The notes under the pieces were generated by a model that was not told the DNA's origin, did not search any database, and was given only the letters and a program-made list of their open reading frames with translations. A stretch of DNA of 64,000 bases. It comes from Chitinophagales bacterium (lineage in GTDB: Bacteria; Bacteroidota; Bacteroidia; Chitinophagales; Chitinophagaceae). Position 1 is the first letter of the stretch. Every line of letters begins with the position of its first letter. Location: assembly GCA_017303455.1 (NCBI GenBank), contig JAFLBM010000002.1, positions 232,417 through 296,416 on the forward strand. The letters are read 5' to 3'. Both the position numbers and the translations under genes were made by a program. This document shows positions 57,391 through 64,000 of the stretch, in pieces.

Positions 57391-59094
57391 TCAGCTTAGA
57401 TATTTACCAACGATCGGCACCCTTCTTCCCACGCCAAACGCCTTACAACTGACACGGATGATCGGGCAGAATTGGTTTCTTTTATATTCATTGGTATTGA
57501 CCAGTTTTAAAATTCTTGTCACCAGGGCAGCATCATAGCCTTTTGCAATGATCTCTTTTGGCCCTTTTCTCATTTCGATATATTCATACAATACACGGTC
57601 CAGTGTATCATACTCAGGCAGGCTGTCACTGTCTTTTTGATTAGGTCTTAATTCTGCAGAAGGAGCTTTAGTGATGATATGATCCGGAATTATTTCTTTG
57701 TGCTTATTGATATATTTAGCCAGGGCATATACCTGTGTTTTATAAGTATCACCCAAAACCGCCAGGCCTCCCGCCATATCGCCATATAATGTGCCATAGC
57801 CGGTTGCTAACTCGCTTTTATTGGACGTATTAAGAAGTATATAGCCAAACTTATTGGCGATGGCCATCAACAGGTTTCCTCTTGTTCTTGCCTGTATATT
57901 TTCTTCCGCCAACCCGAATGGAGCATCTTTGAAGACGGGTTTCAGTTCAGTTAAGAAACTCTCGTAGATATTTTTGATCTGGACAATATCATAAGGATTA
58001 TCCAGGTTGATACTTAACTGTTCCGCATCGCTCACCGAATGTGATGACGAGAACTGCGAAGGCATCAGGATGGCCCTTACATTTTCTTTACCCAATGCTG
58101 CCACCGCAAGGGCCAGCGTAACAGCGCTGTCAATACCGCCGGAAGAACCGAGGATCGCTTTGCTGAAACCCATTTTCCGGAAATAATCCCGGATGCCGAG
58201 GATCAGTGCATGATAGATCTCATCAATATTCTTTTCATCAGCCAGGTAATCCAGCGTATTCACTCCGTCGCCCACATCTTTGGCCGAGAAATATACTTTC
58301 TCATGGGGCTTCACTTTTGTTGCATCCGCCACAGAAAGTTCAGCGAGATCAAACAACTGGAAATCTTCTTCAAAGTAGTTCATCTCCTTTACCTTATTCC
58401 CGTTGATATCATAAACCAGGCTGCCACCATCAAACACTACTTCGGTTTGCGAGCCAACTGTATTGCAATACAGCATCGGCAGTTTGTATTTCAGCGTATG
58501 TGCTTTGATCAAACTGTTCCGCACCACATCCTGTGCATAGTTATACGGTGAAGCTGATAGATTGATCATCACATCCGGTTGGTAGCCGATCAGTTGTTCC
58601 ATGGGGGTAATGCGGTACAAAGGATTCTCTCCCATGTTCCAGATATCCTCGCAAATCGTCACCGCCAGTTTCTTCCCTTTGAATTCAACGATATTCCATT
58701 CAAAGGCCGGTTCGAAATAGCGGTATTCATCAAAGATGTCGTAGTTGGGCAATAATGTTTTATGTATCTCCGCTTTTACTTGTTTTTCATACAGGAAAAA
58801 GACAGCATTGAAAAGATCCTTGCCTTCTTTGCGGGGATTCCGGGCGGGGCTGCCGATCAGAACACCAATCGTATCCGCATGTTCTTTGATGAGGTCAACC
58901 GTTTCATAACATTTATTGATGAAGTCTTCAAACTCGAGAAAATCCCGGGGCGGGTAACCGCAAACACAGAGTTCTGAGAATACCACCAGGTCGGCACCAT
59001 CCTGTTTGGCTTTACTGATCCCTTCAATGATCTTCCGGCTGTTTTCTTCAAAATTGCCGATATGGTAGTTTTGCTGCGCTAATGCGATCTTCAT
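57391..59094 (-). CDS. nadE: Glutamine-dependent NAD(+) synthetase
   Basis: 567 residues. N-terminal nitrilase-type glutaminase domain (about 1-270) with catalytic residues in FSELCVCGYPPRDFLE, KTLLPNYDIFDEYRYF and VTICEDIW; C-terminal NAD synthetase domain with the P-loop LGSSGGIDSAVTLALA (about 314-329) and SNKSELATGYGTLYGDMAGG. It converts nicotinate adenine dinucleotide to NAD with glutamine as amide donor. The ATG at 59094 lies 4 nt from an exact -7 element. Divergent from the gldB-like gene. Confidence 0.97.
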   Translation of the reverse strand: MKIALAQQNYHIGNFEENSRKIIEGISKAKQDGADLVVFSELCVCGYPPRDFLEFEDFINKCYETVDLIKEHADTIGVLIGSPARNPRKEGKDLFNAVFFLYEKQVKAEIHKTLLPNYDIFDEYRYFEPAFEWNIVEFKGKKLAVTICEDIWNMGENPLYRITPMEQLIGYQPDVMINLSASPYNYAQDVVRNSLIKAHTLKYKLPMLYCNTVGSQTEVVFDGGSLVYDINGNKVKEMNYFEEDFQLFDLAELSVADATKVKPHEKVYFSAKDVGDGVNTLDYLADEKNIDEIYHALILGIRDYFRKMGFSKAILGSSGGIDSAVTLALAVAALGKENVRAILMPSQFSSSHSVSDAEQLSINLDNPYDIVQIKNIYESFLTELKPVFKDAPFGLAEENIQARTRGNLLMAIANKFGYILLNTSNKSELATGYGTLYGDMAGGLAVLGDTYKTQVYALAKYINKHKEIIPDHIITKAPSAELRPNQKDSDSLPEYDTLDRVLYEYIEMRKGPKEIIAKGYDAALVTRILKLVNTNEYKRNQFCPIIRVSCKAFGVGRRVPIVGKYLS

Positions 59095-59098
59095 GTTA

Positions 59099-59106
59099 CA
59101 AATTTA
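59099..59106 (-). promoter_or_regulatory. -7 element of nadE, leaderless arrangement
   Basis: Minus strand TAAATTTG at 59106-59099 matches TAnnTTTG exactly and ends 4 nt before the ATG at 59094, so the mRNA would begin at or next to the start codon. No clear -33. Confidence 0.4.
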
Positions 59107-59173
59107 AGTGAATGTTTTTTGGCCGTACATTCGCTGAACAACATTTTGACCCCCCTTTACGTTTACCATGGCT

Positions 59174-60205
59174 ATGAAAAAAACCGGTCTTGTATTGCTG
59201 CTCGCCTTGTCACTGGCTGCCTGTACCAATAAAAAAGGAATTCCCGACGTATCCGGGGTGAAAGTAAATGTGTCGCTGCAACGGTTTGACCAGGATTTTT
59301 TTGCCATTGACAGTAATAATGTATTACCCGGCCTGAACCGGCTGAATGTAAAATACCCGGTTCTTTCGGCTATCTTTTTACAGAATATACTTGGATTGGA
59401 TAGCGCAAACACCCTGGCCGGGGTTAAAAATTTTATCAGCCTCAGCCAGCCGATAAAAGATACCATCAATGATGTTTTTAAGAACACTGACGGCCTGCAA
59501 AAAGAATTTGAAGACGCATTTCGTTTTGTAAAATATTATTTCCCCAACTATCAAACACCCAAAGTGATTACGGTGGCCGGGCCCATGGATGCGCTGGCGC
59601 AAACCAGTAACGGGTACACTCCTAACTTCCTCGGGCCTGATTTTCTCGGGATCAGTTTACAATTTTATCTTGGCAATACGTTTTCCCTTTACAGCGATCC
59701 TTATTTTATTGAGAACGTCGCACCGGCTTACCGCAGCCGCCGTTTCAGTAAAGAATATATTATCGGCGATGGTATGCAGTTGATCGTGGATGATCTTTTC
59801 CCGGAGAAAAGTGCCGGCAAACCACTGGTGGAACAAATGATCGAAAGAGGAAAGCAATGGTGGTTATTGGATAAATTCTTACCACAAACAGCGGATTCGG
59901 TCAAAACGGGTTATACTAAACAGCAACTGGACTGGTGTGCTGAAAACGAAGGGTTGATCTGGAGCCAGATCATTAAGAATGAAGACCTGTACTCGGTAAA
60001 CCCCATCACAATTCAAACCTATATCGGTGAAGGGCCATTTACCCAAGGATTTTCACAAGAGTATTCCCCGGGCAACCTGGGTCAGTGGATCGGCTGGCAG
60101 ATCGTAAAAAAGTTTGCAGAGAAAAATCCTTCACTGAAACCGGAAGAAGTAATGACGGCAACACCAAAAAAGATACTGGACGAAGCGAAATACAAACCCA
60201 AATAA
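59174..60205 (+). CDS. gldB: GldB-like lipoprotein
   Basis: About 343 residues; the ATG at 59174 (KKTGLVLLLALSLAAC, lipobox LAAC, Cys17) is preferred over one two codons upstream. The mature part resembles the gliding-motility lipoprotein GldB/DUF2268-like family: VSLQRFDQDFFAID, LNVKYPVLSAIFLQNILGL, PNFLGPDFLGISLQFYLG, YSPGNLGQWIGWQIVKKF. GldB is part of the gliding/T9SS set in Bacteroidota, but the family also occurs in non-gliding species. No other gld genes are near. Confidence 0.8.
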   Translation: MKKTGLVLLLALSLAACTNKKGIPDVSGVKVNVSLQRFDQDFFAIDSNNVLPGLNRLNVKYPVLSAIFLQNILGLDSANTLAGVKNFISLSQPIKDTINDVFKNTDGLQKEFEDAFRFVKYYFPNYQTPKVITVAGPMDALAQTSNGYTPNFLGPDFLGISLQFYLGNTFSLYSDPYFIENVAPAYRSRRFSKEYIIGDGMQLIVDDLFPEKSAGKPLVEQMIERGKQWWLLDKFLPQTADSVKTGYTKQQLDWCAENEGLIWSQIIKNEDLYSVNPITIQTYIGEGPFTQGFSQEYSPGNLGQWIGWQIVKKFAEKNPSLKPEEVMTATPKKILDEAKYKPK

Positions 60206-60215
60206 AAGGAAGAGA

Positions 60216-60602
60216 TCAGTTGCCTTTGAACGGAACGATCATTTCAAAAGATGGGATATGCACATCAAAGAAGCTTTTGCTGTGCATGTTTTCCATTTCA
60301 TAAGTGCCTTCCATGCGGCCCATTTCTGTGCGGAGATTACAACCGCTGACATACTGGTAGGTCTCGCCGGATTTTAAAACAGGCTGCACCCCGACAACAC
60401 CCTCGCCTTCCACATCACGGTAAGTGCCATTGCTGTCAAATATTTTCCAGTGACGGCGGTGCAACTTGACAGGAAATGAATTATGATTTTCAATATTGAT
60501 GCGGTACGCAAACATGAACTCTGATTGCAGCGGGTTGCTGTAATCGGGCTGGTAGAAAGTTTCTACCGACACCTTTACCCCTTCTGAGATCATACTGCTC
60601 AT
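60216..60602 (-). CDS. apaG: ApaG family protein
   Basis: 128 residues from the ATG at 60602 (SSMISEGVKVSVETFYQPDYS), the normal ApaG length. Core: FAYRINIENHNSFPVKLHRRHWKIFDSNG, EGVVGVQPVLKSGETYQYVSGCNLRTEMGRMEGTYEM. ApaG is a small beta-sandwich protein linked to Co/Mg handling and of uncertain function. A start at 60659 would add a hydrophobic, lipobox-like segment (LLLLKLTC); I regard it as unlikely. Convergent with the gldB-like gene, divergent from the dehydrogenase gene. Confidence 0.9.
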   Translation of the reverse strand: MSSMISEGVKVSVETFYQPDYSNPLQSEFMFAYRINIENHNSFPVKLHRRHWKIFDSNGTYRDVEGEGVVGVQPVLKSGETYQYVSGCNLRTEMGRMEGTYEMENMHSKSFFDVHIPSFEMIVPFKGN

Positions 60603-60764
60603 GCAAGTCAATTTCAGTAAAAGTAAACAAAAAGCAGTAAGCAATACATTCTTTAGCATATTTAACGTCCGTATTCCTTGCCCTTGCCCTAATTTTGCAG
60701 CCGTCCGGCTTTAACAGGCATGGGACTTTTACGAGATAATCAAAGTTTTGAAAAAAATAATCAT

Positions 60765-62216
60765 ATGAAAATCGCTGTTGCCAAAGGAGATGGGATCGGC
60801 CCCGAAATAATGGAAGCTGTATTAAAGATCTTTTCCGCTAACCATGTTCCGCTGGAATATGATTTTGTGGACATGGGTAAATGGGTCTTTGATAAAGGTT
60901 TTAATAATGGTATGACCCCGGAAGCCAAACAAACTATTGAAAACCTCGGCTTACTTTTTAAAGGCCCGATGGAAACACCTAAGGGCAAAGGCGTCAAAAG
61001 CATCAACGTTACAGCAAGAAAAACCTGGAACACATTTGCCAACAAAAGAGATTTCAGAACACTGCACGGTGTAGATACTGTTTTCAGTAAAGCAGGCATC
61101 CCTATTGATATTACAGTCGTAAGAGAGAATATCGAGGATACATATGGCGGTATTGAACATATGCTGACACATGATGTGGCATTAAGCCGCCGTTTCATCA
61201 CCCGGCCCGGAAGTATGCAGGTGATCCGTTATGCATTTGAAATGGCCAAACAAAAGAAAGCCAAACGCATCACTTGTGTGCACAAGGCAAATATCATGAA
61301 GATCACCGATGGATTATTCCTCGAATGTTTCCAGGAAGTGGCCAAAGAATATCCTGAACTGAAAGCAGATGATATCATTGTGGATGATCTCTGTATGAAG
61401 CTGGTAACAAGGCCAGACCTGTTTGATGTATTAGTGCTAACCAATTTACAGGGCGACATCGTATCAGACCTTTGTGCAGGTCTTGTTGGCGGCTTGGGTT
61501 TTGCGCCGTCTGCTAATATTGGTGATCATATTTCCATCTTTGAAGCTGTACACGGCACCGCACCGGATATTGCCGGTAAAAATATTGCCAACCCGACTGC
61601 TTTATTATTAAGTGGTCTTGCCATGCTCCGCCACGTTGGATTGACGGAGAATGCAGCAATCATTGAAAATGCATTGCTCTACACATTGGAAAACGGTACC
61701 CATACCGGCGACTTTGGCGACAAATCAATTCCTTCGGTCAATACCACGCAGTTTGCAGATGCGATCATCAGTAATTTTGGTAAAAAACCAAATATTGGTG
61801 CCCGTGAGATCATTGCCAATGAGCCCGGCACTCCCACCCCGCTGAAGCTTGAAACAAACCCCATGATGATCTCAAAAGAAGGAGAAAGTGAGACCATCGT
61901 TGGTGTCGATCTTTTCATTGAAAGTGATGAACAGCCGAATGCAATTGCAGAAAAATGCAAACGTCATGCCGGGGTAAAATTCAACCTGATCAATATCAGC
62001 AACCGGGGCACACAGGTGTGGCCAACAGGCTCCGTCTATACTAATCTCGTCAACCAGTACAATGTACGTTTTGAAAGCATTGCCGATGAACCATTGAACC
62101 AGCAGGATGTGATCGGCCTGTACGTCAGCATGAGCGGCAACTTCAAGATCTGCTCGTTTGAATTACTGAATATGTGGGCTGGCAAAAAAGCCTATAGCCT
62201 GGCACAGGGACAATAA
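60765..62216 (+). CDS. icd: NADP-dependent isocitrate dehydrogenase (Thermus-type, long C-terminus)
   Basis: 483 residues from the ATG at 60765 (KIAVAKGDGIGPEIMEAVLKIF). Isocitrate/isopropylmalate dehydrogenase fold: NVTARKTWNTFANKRDFRTLHGVD, TVVRENIEDTYGGIEHM, KANIMKITDGLFLECFQE, DIIVDDLCMKLVTRPDLFDVLVLTNLQGDIVSDLCAGLVGGLGFAPSANIG and GTAPDIAGKNIANPTALLLS. A C-terminal extension of about 140 residues matches the long Thermus-like isocitrate dehydrogenases. It oxidises isocitrate to 2-oxoglutarate in the TCA cycle; another beta-hydroxyacid substrate is possible but less likely. Confidence 0.88.
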   Translation: MKIAVAKGDGIGPEIMEAVLKIFSANHVPLEYDFVDMGKWVFDKGFNNGMTPEAKQTIENLGLLFKGPMETPKGKGVKSINVTARKTWNTFANKRDFRTLHGVDTVFSKAGIPIDITVVRENIEDTYGGIEHMLTHDVALSRRFITRPGSMQVIRYAFEMAKQKKAKRITCVHKANIMKITDGLFLECFQEVAKEYPELKADDIIVDDLCMKLVTRPDLFDVLVLTNLQGDIVSDLCAGLVGGLGFAPSANIGDHISIFEAVHGTAPDIAGKNIANPTALLLSGLAMLRHVGLTENAAIIENALLYTLENGTHTGDFGDKSIPSVNTTQFADAIISNFGKKPNIGAREIIANEPGTPTPLKLETNPMMISKEGESETIVGVDLFIESDEQPNAIAEKCKRHAGVKFNLINISNRGTQVWPTGSVYTNLVNQYNVRFESIADEPLNQQDVIGLYVSMSGNFKICSFELLNMWAGKKAYSLAQGQ

Positions 62217-62225
62217 TACAGTTGG

Positions 62226-62274
62226 TAGTTAGTGGTTTGTAATTCGTAACAGCTAAACTACAAACCACTAACTA
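62226..62274. terminator. Long stem-loop between the isocitrate dehydrogenase and patatin genes
   Basis: A 16-bp perfect stem joins 62226-62241 and 62259-62274 with a 17-nt loop. The genes are convergent. There is no long T-run. The 3' arm overlaps the ACTACAAACCA repeat. Confidence 0.65.
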
Positions 62275-62280
62275 TAAATT
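62255..62280. repeat. ACTACAAACCA repeat, copy 2
   Basis: 24 of 26 bases identical to 50676-50701. It forms part of the stem-loop between the convergent genes. Confidence 0.55.
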
Positions 62281-62291
62281 ACAAACTGAAC

Positions 62292-64000
62292 TCATCGCTG
62301 CATCAACTTTCTTCGCTTAAAATCATTCTTGATATATGTCAGAACACTATCAGCGATATTATCCTCGTAGGTTTTGATACCCATGGCCAATGCCATCTCC
62401 GCAATTCCATTTGTTTTCCTGATATTGCCCGCTACTGCAGCAAATCGCTGCTCCAGCATCGTAAAATAATGATTCAGGGCAGTTTCACTCAACCGTTCAA
62501 AATGATATACCGGTAATTCAAGCTTTTTATCTGTTGCATCTTCCGGTTTCTTTACCTGCATATCCGGGATGATGGGTACCACCAGTTTTCCTTTTTTATC
62601 TTTTCTTGCATAGCGGCTCATGGCAGCCGGGTTCTCATATCCTTTTACTACTGCTGATGTTTCATTTTTGTCCTTATCGGTTTCCTCAACACTTACCACA
62701 AAATATTTCCGGAGAAAACTCTGGCAGTTATGCCGTCCCAGGAAAAAATCATGAATCCGAAAATCAGCGGAAAGAAAACCTCCAAAACCGCCCAGCGAAC
62801 CGCAGGCAATAGCATGCTCCGGCCTGTAACCATCTTTTGAAGGTGCCACCAGGTAAAGGCCGTTGTTATCATTGCTGTATGCATCCAGCATGGATTTGGC
62901 ATCAAATAATAGCTGGCTTTGCATGGCCATCACCACATCTTTGGCAAAACGCAGAATATGCTGGTGCGACTGTCCTGGTTTTTCAAACGGGGAATCAAAG
63001 CTCGGGAAAGGGTCAATTAATATGATGGAAGTATTATCGCAGTTCTCATACTCCTTGCCATACATATCTTTCCGGATGCCTTGCAGGATATCTTTGGATA
63101 TCTCGATCGGTTCGTTGTTCGCCACACCTCCATCAGCATTTAAAGAACGGAAAATTTCTTTACCGTCAATTTCAAAATCCTTATCCTGTCCTTCACTGTC
63201 CAGTTTGATCTTATCCCAGCTAAACCTGCCTCCTTTATTGATATACGGATTTTCCCAAAGAAAGCGTTTTGGCCTGCTGACAAAGCGGCTGCTGAGCCCG
63301 ATAGGGAAAGCACCTGTGGCCATGGCTGAATCAATCAGTATATCGATAATATCCCTGTTGGCATAATCCAGTGGCATCCTTCCGTCATTCTCATAATTTT
63401 TAGCCACCCGGAAATGGGCCATATCCCGGTGTTCTCTTGCATACTGCCGGATCAGTCCTTCCGAACTGGCTTTGGCCATCAGTTCGTATTTGATACCGGT
63501 GATATTAAAAAGTGTAAGAAATAGTTCTGCCCGCGGATTGATATAAGGACATTCCGTAAAGGGCTGTCCCTGGTATTTGTATAAATAGTTTTTGAAGTAG
63601 CCGGCGATGGTATCTATAAAGTTTGAATTCATCAGGGCGGGCACATATTCCATTTGAATATCCCTTGTATCCAGCATTTCTGCAAATACATCATTACTGC
63701 CGGTCATCTGCACCCAGGTATCGTATAATAAATTATAGCCTCCTTCAACCGTTGGTTTATTATTGACCAGTTTCATGGAACTGATCTTTTCCTGTTGTGC
63801 AAACAAGCTGATGGCGGAAGTGATACCACCCCCGGAGGCACCACCAAACACATCAATCAGCACATCATGATCGGGAATGGAGGCATCATTGTTTTTCTTC
63901 TTTTCTTCATACCAGTTGTTCAATGCTTCAAATAAATAATCCATTACTCCGGCTGTATAAGCTCCCGCTGAAATAGACCCGGCCATGCAAAGGCCGAGGT
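62292..64000 (-). CDS. Patatin-like phospholipase, 5' end beyond the window
   Basis: The frame runs open through the window end; the residues before an internal Met at 63986 read LGLC, matching the LGL-x-MAG start of the family, so the true start lies outside. Patatin features: MAGSISAGAYTAGVMDYLFEAL (oxyanion region), the nucleophile elbow GGASGGG with the catalytic Ser, and DGG (in LNADGGVANNEPIE) with the catalytic Asp. The long C-terminal region (about 300-564) is charged and of unknown role. Lipid acyl-hydrolase activity is expected; the substrate is unknown. Confidence 0.85.
   Translation of the reverse strand, partial: LGLCMAGSISAGAYTAGVMDYLFEALNNWYEEKKKNNDASIPDHDVLIDVFGGASGGGITSAISLFAQQEKISSMKLVNNKPTVEGGYNLLYDTWVQMTGSNDVFAEMLDTRDIQMEYVPALMNSNFIDTIAGYFKNYLYKYQGQPFTECPYINPRAELFLTLFNITGIKYELMAKASSEGLIRQYAREHRDMAHFRVAKNYENDGRMPLDYANRDIIDILIDSAMATGAFPIGLSSRFVSRPKRFLWENPYINKGGRFSWDKIKLDSEGQDKDFEIDGKEIFRSLNADGGVANNEPIEISKDILQGIRKDMYGKEYENCDNTSIILIDPFPSFDSPFEKPGQSHQHILRFAKDVVMAMQSQLLFDAKSMLDAYSNDNNGLYLVAPSKDGYRPEHAIACGSLGGFGGFLSADFRIHDFFLGRHNCQSFLRKYFVVSVEETDKDKNETSAVVKGYENPAAMSRYARKDKKGKLVVPIIPDMQVKKPEDATDKKLELPVYHFERLSETALNHYFTMLEQRFAAVAGNIRKTNGIAEMALAMGIKTYEDNIADSVLTYIKNDFKRRKLMQR

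Noticed and set aside
1..64000. tRNA, rRNA, CRISPR arrays, transposases or prophage genes
   Set aside because: Intergenic spaces are short, and by eye I found no tRNA-like cloverleaf, regularly spaced repeat array or recombinase gene. A covariance-model scan was not possible.

Overview
The window reads as a chromosomal segment of a Bacteroidota bacterium, most likely from the Chitinophagaceae or a near relative. Evidence: a short primary sigma factor of the Bacteroidota type, several promoters of the TTTG / TAnnTTTG kind, a fused CcoN-CcoO cbb3 oxidase, a MoxR/DUF58/BatA cluster, a GldB-like lipoprotein, many lipoproteins and a DUF5686 outer-membrane protein. Genes are dense. I saw no rRNA, tRNA, CRISPR array, transposase or prophage.

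Layout. (1) 1-10731, minus strand: one long sulfur operon, peroxiredoxin - cysH - cysD - cysN - cobA(SUMT) - cysJ - cysI - 5-aminolevulinate synthase - hemC/hemD fusion - hemB (cut by the window edge). It carries sulfate from activation to sulfide and also encodes the route from glycine and succinyl-CoA to uroporphyrinogen III and precorrin-2, the precursors of the siroheme in CysI. Upstream lie an Rrf2 regulator, an OsmC-like protein, a CDF transporter and a lipoprotein (10852-13429), then an LptF/G permease. (2) 14945-24802: rpoD, ffh, rpsP, rimM, a Crp-like regulator, dinB, an M20 peptidase, an Hsp15-like S4 protein and small conserved genes. (3) 24948-35541: hsp20, a response regulator fused to a Crp-type module and, divergently, a complete cbb3 oxidase locus (ccoI, ccoS, ccoNO, ccoQ, ccoP, ccoG, fixH, SafE-like). 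(4) 35573-40632, minus: DUF1361, diacylglycerol kinase, a ferritin-like protein, CreD, small membrane proteins and a winged-helix regulator. (5) 40761-47197: DUF5686 protein, then glpK-glpD-glpF. (6) 47280-49392: three exported orphan proteins in AT-richer DNA; the last two sit between two copies of an intergenic repeat. (7) 49445-57325: class III aminotransferase, gamma carbonic anhydrase, rsgA, batA, BatD-like, DUF58, moxR and a lipoprotein. (8) 57391-64000: nadE, gldB-like, apaG, isocitrate dehydrogenase and a patatin-like protein that runs off the right edge.

The most interesting part is region 1: a Shemin-type 5-aminolevulinate synthase inside a sulfate-assimilation operon, with heavily overlapping heme genes, in a phylum where the glutamate (C5) route is the usual one. 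It looks like a tetrapyrrole supply line tied to sulfite reductase. Two dyad symmetries and a good promoter sit just upstream of this operon, next to the Rrf2 gene. Other signals worth following are a perfect 28-bp palindrome before ffh, a palindrome between the cbb3 genes and their likely regulator, a repeated operator-like motif in the creD cluster, a 19-residue lipoprotein gene, and several families of dispersed intergenic repeats.
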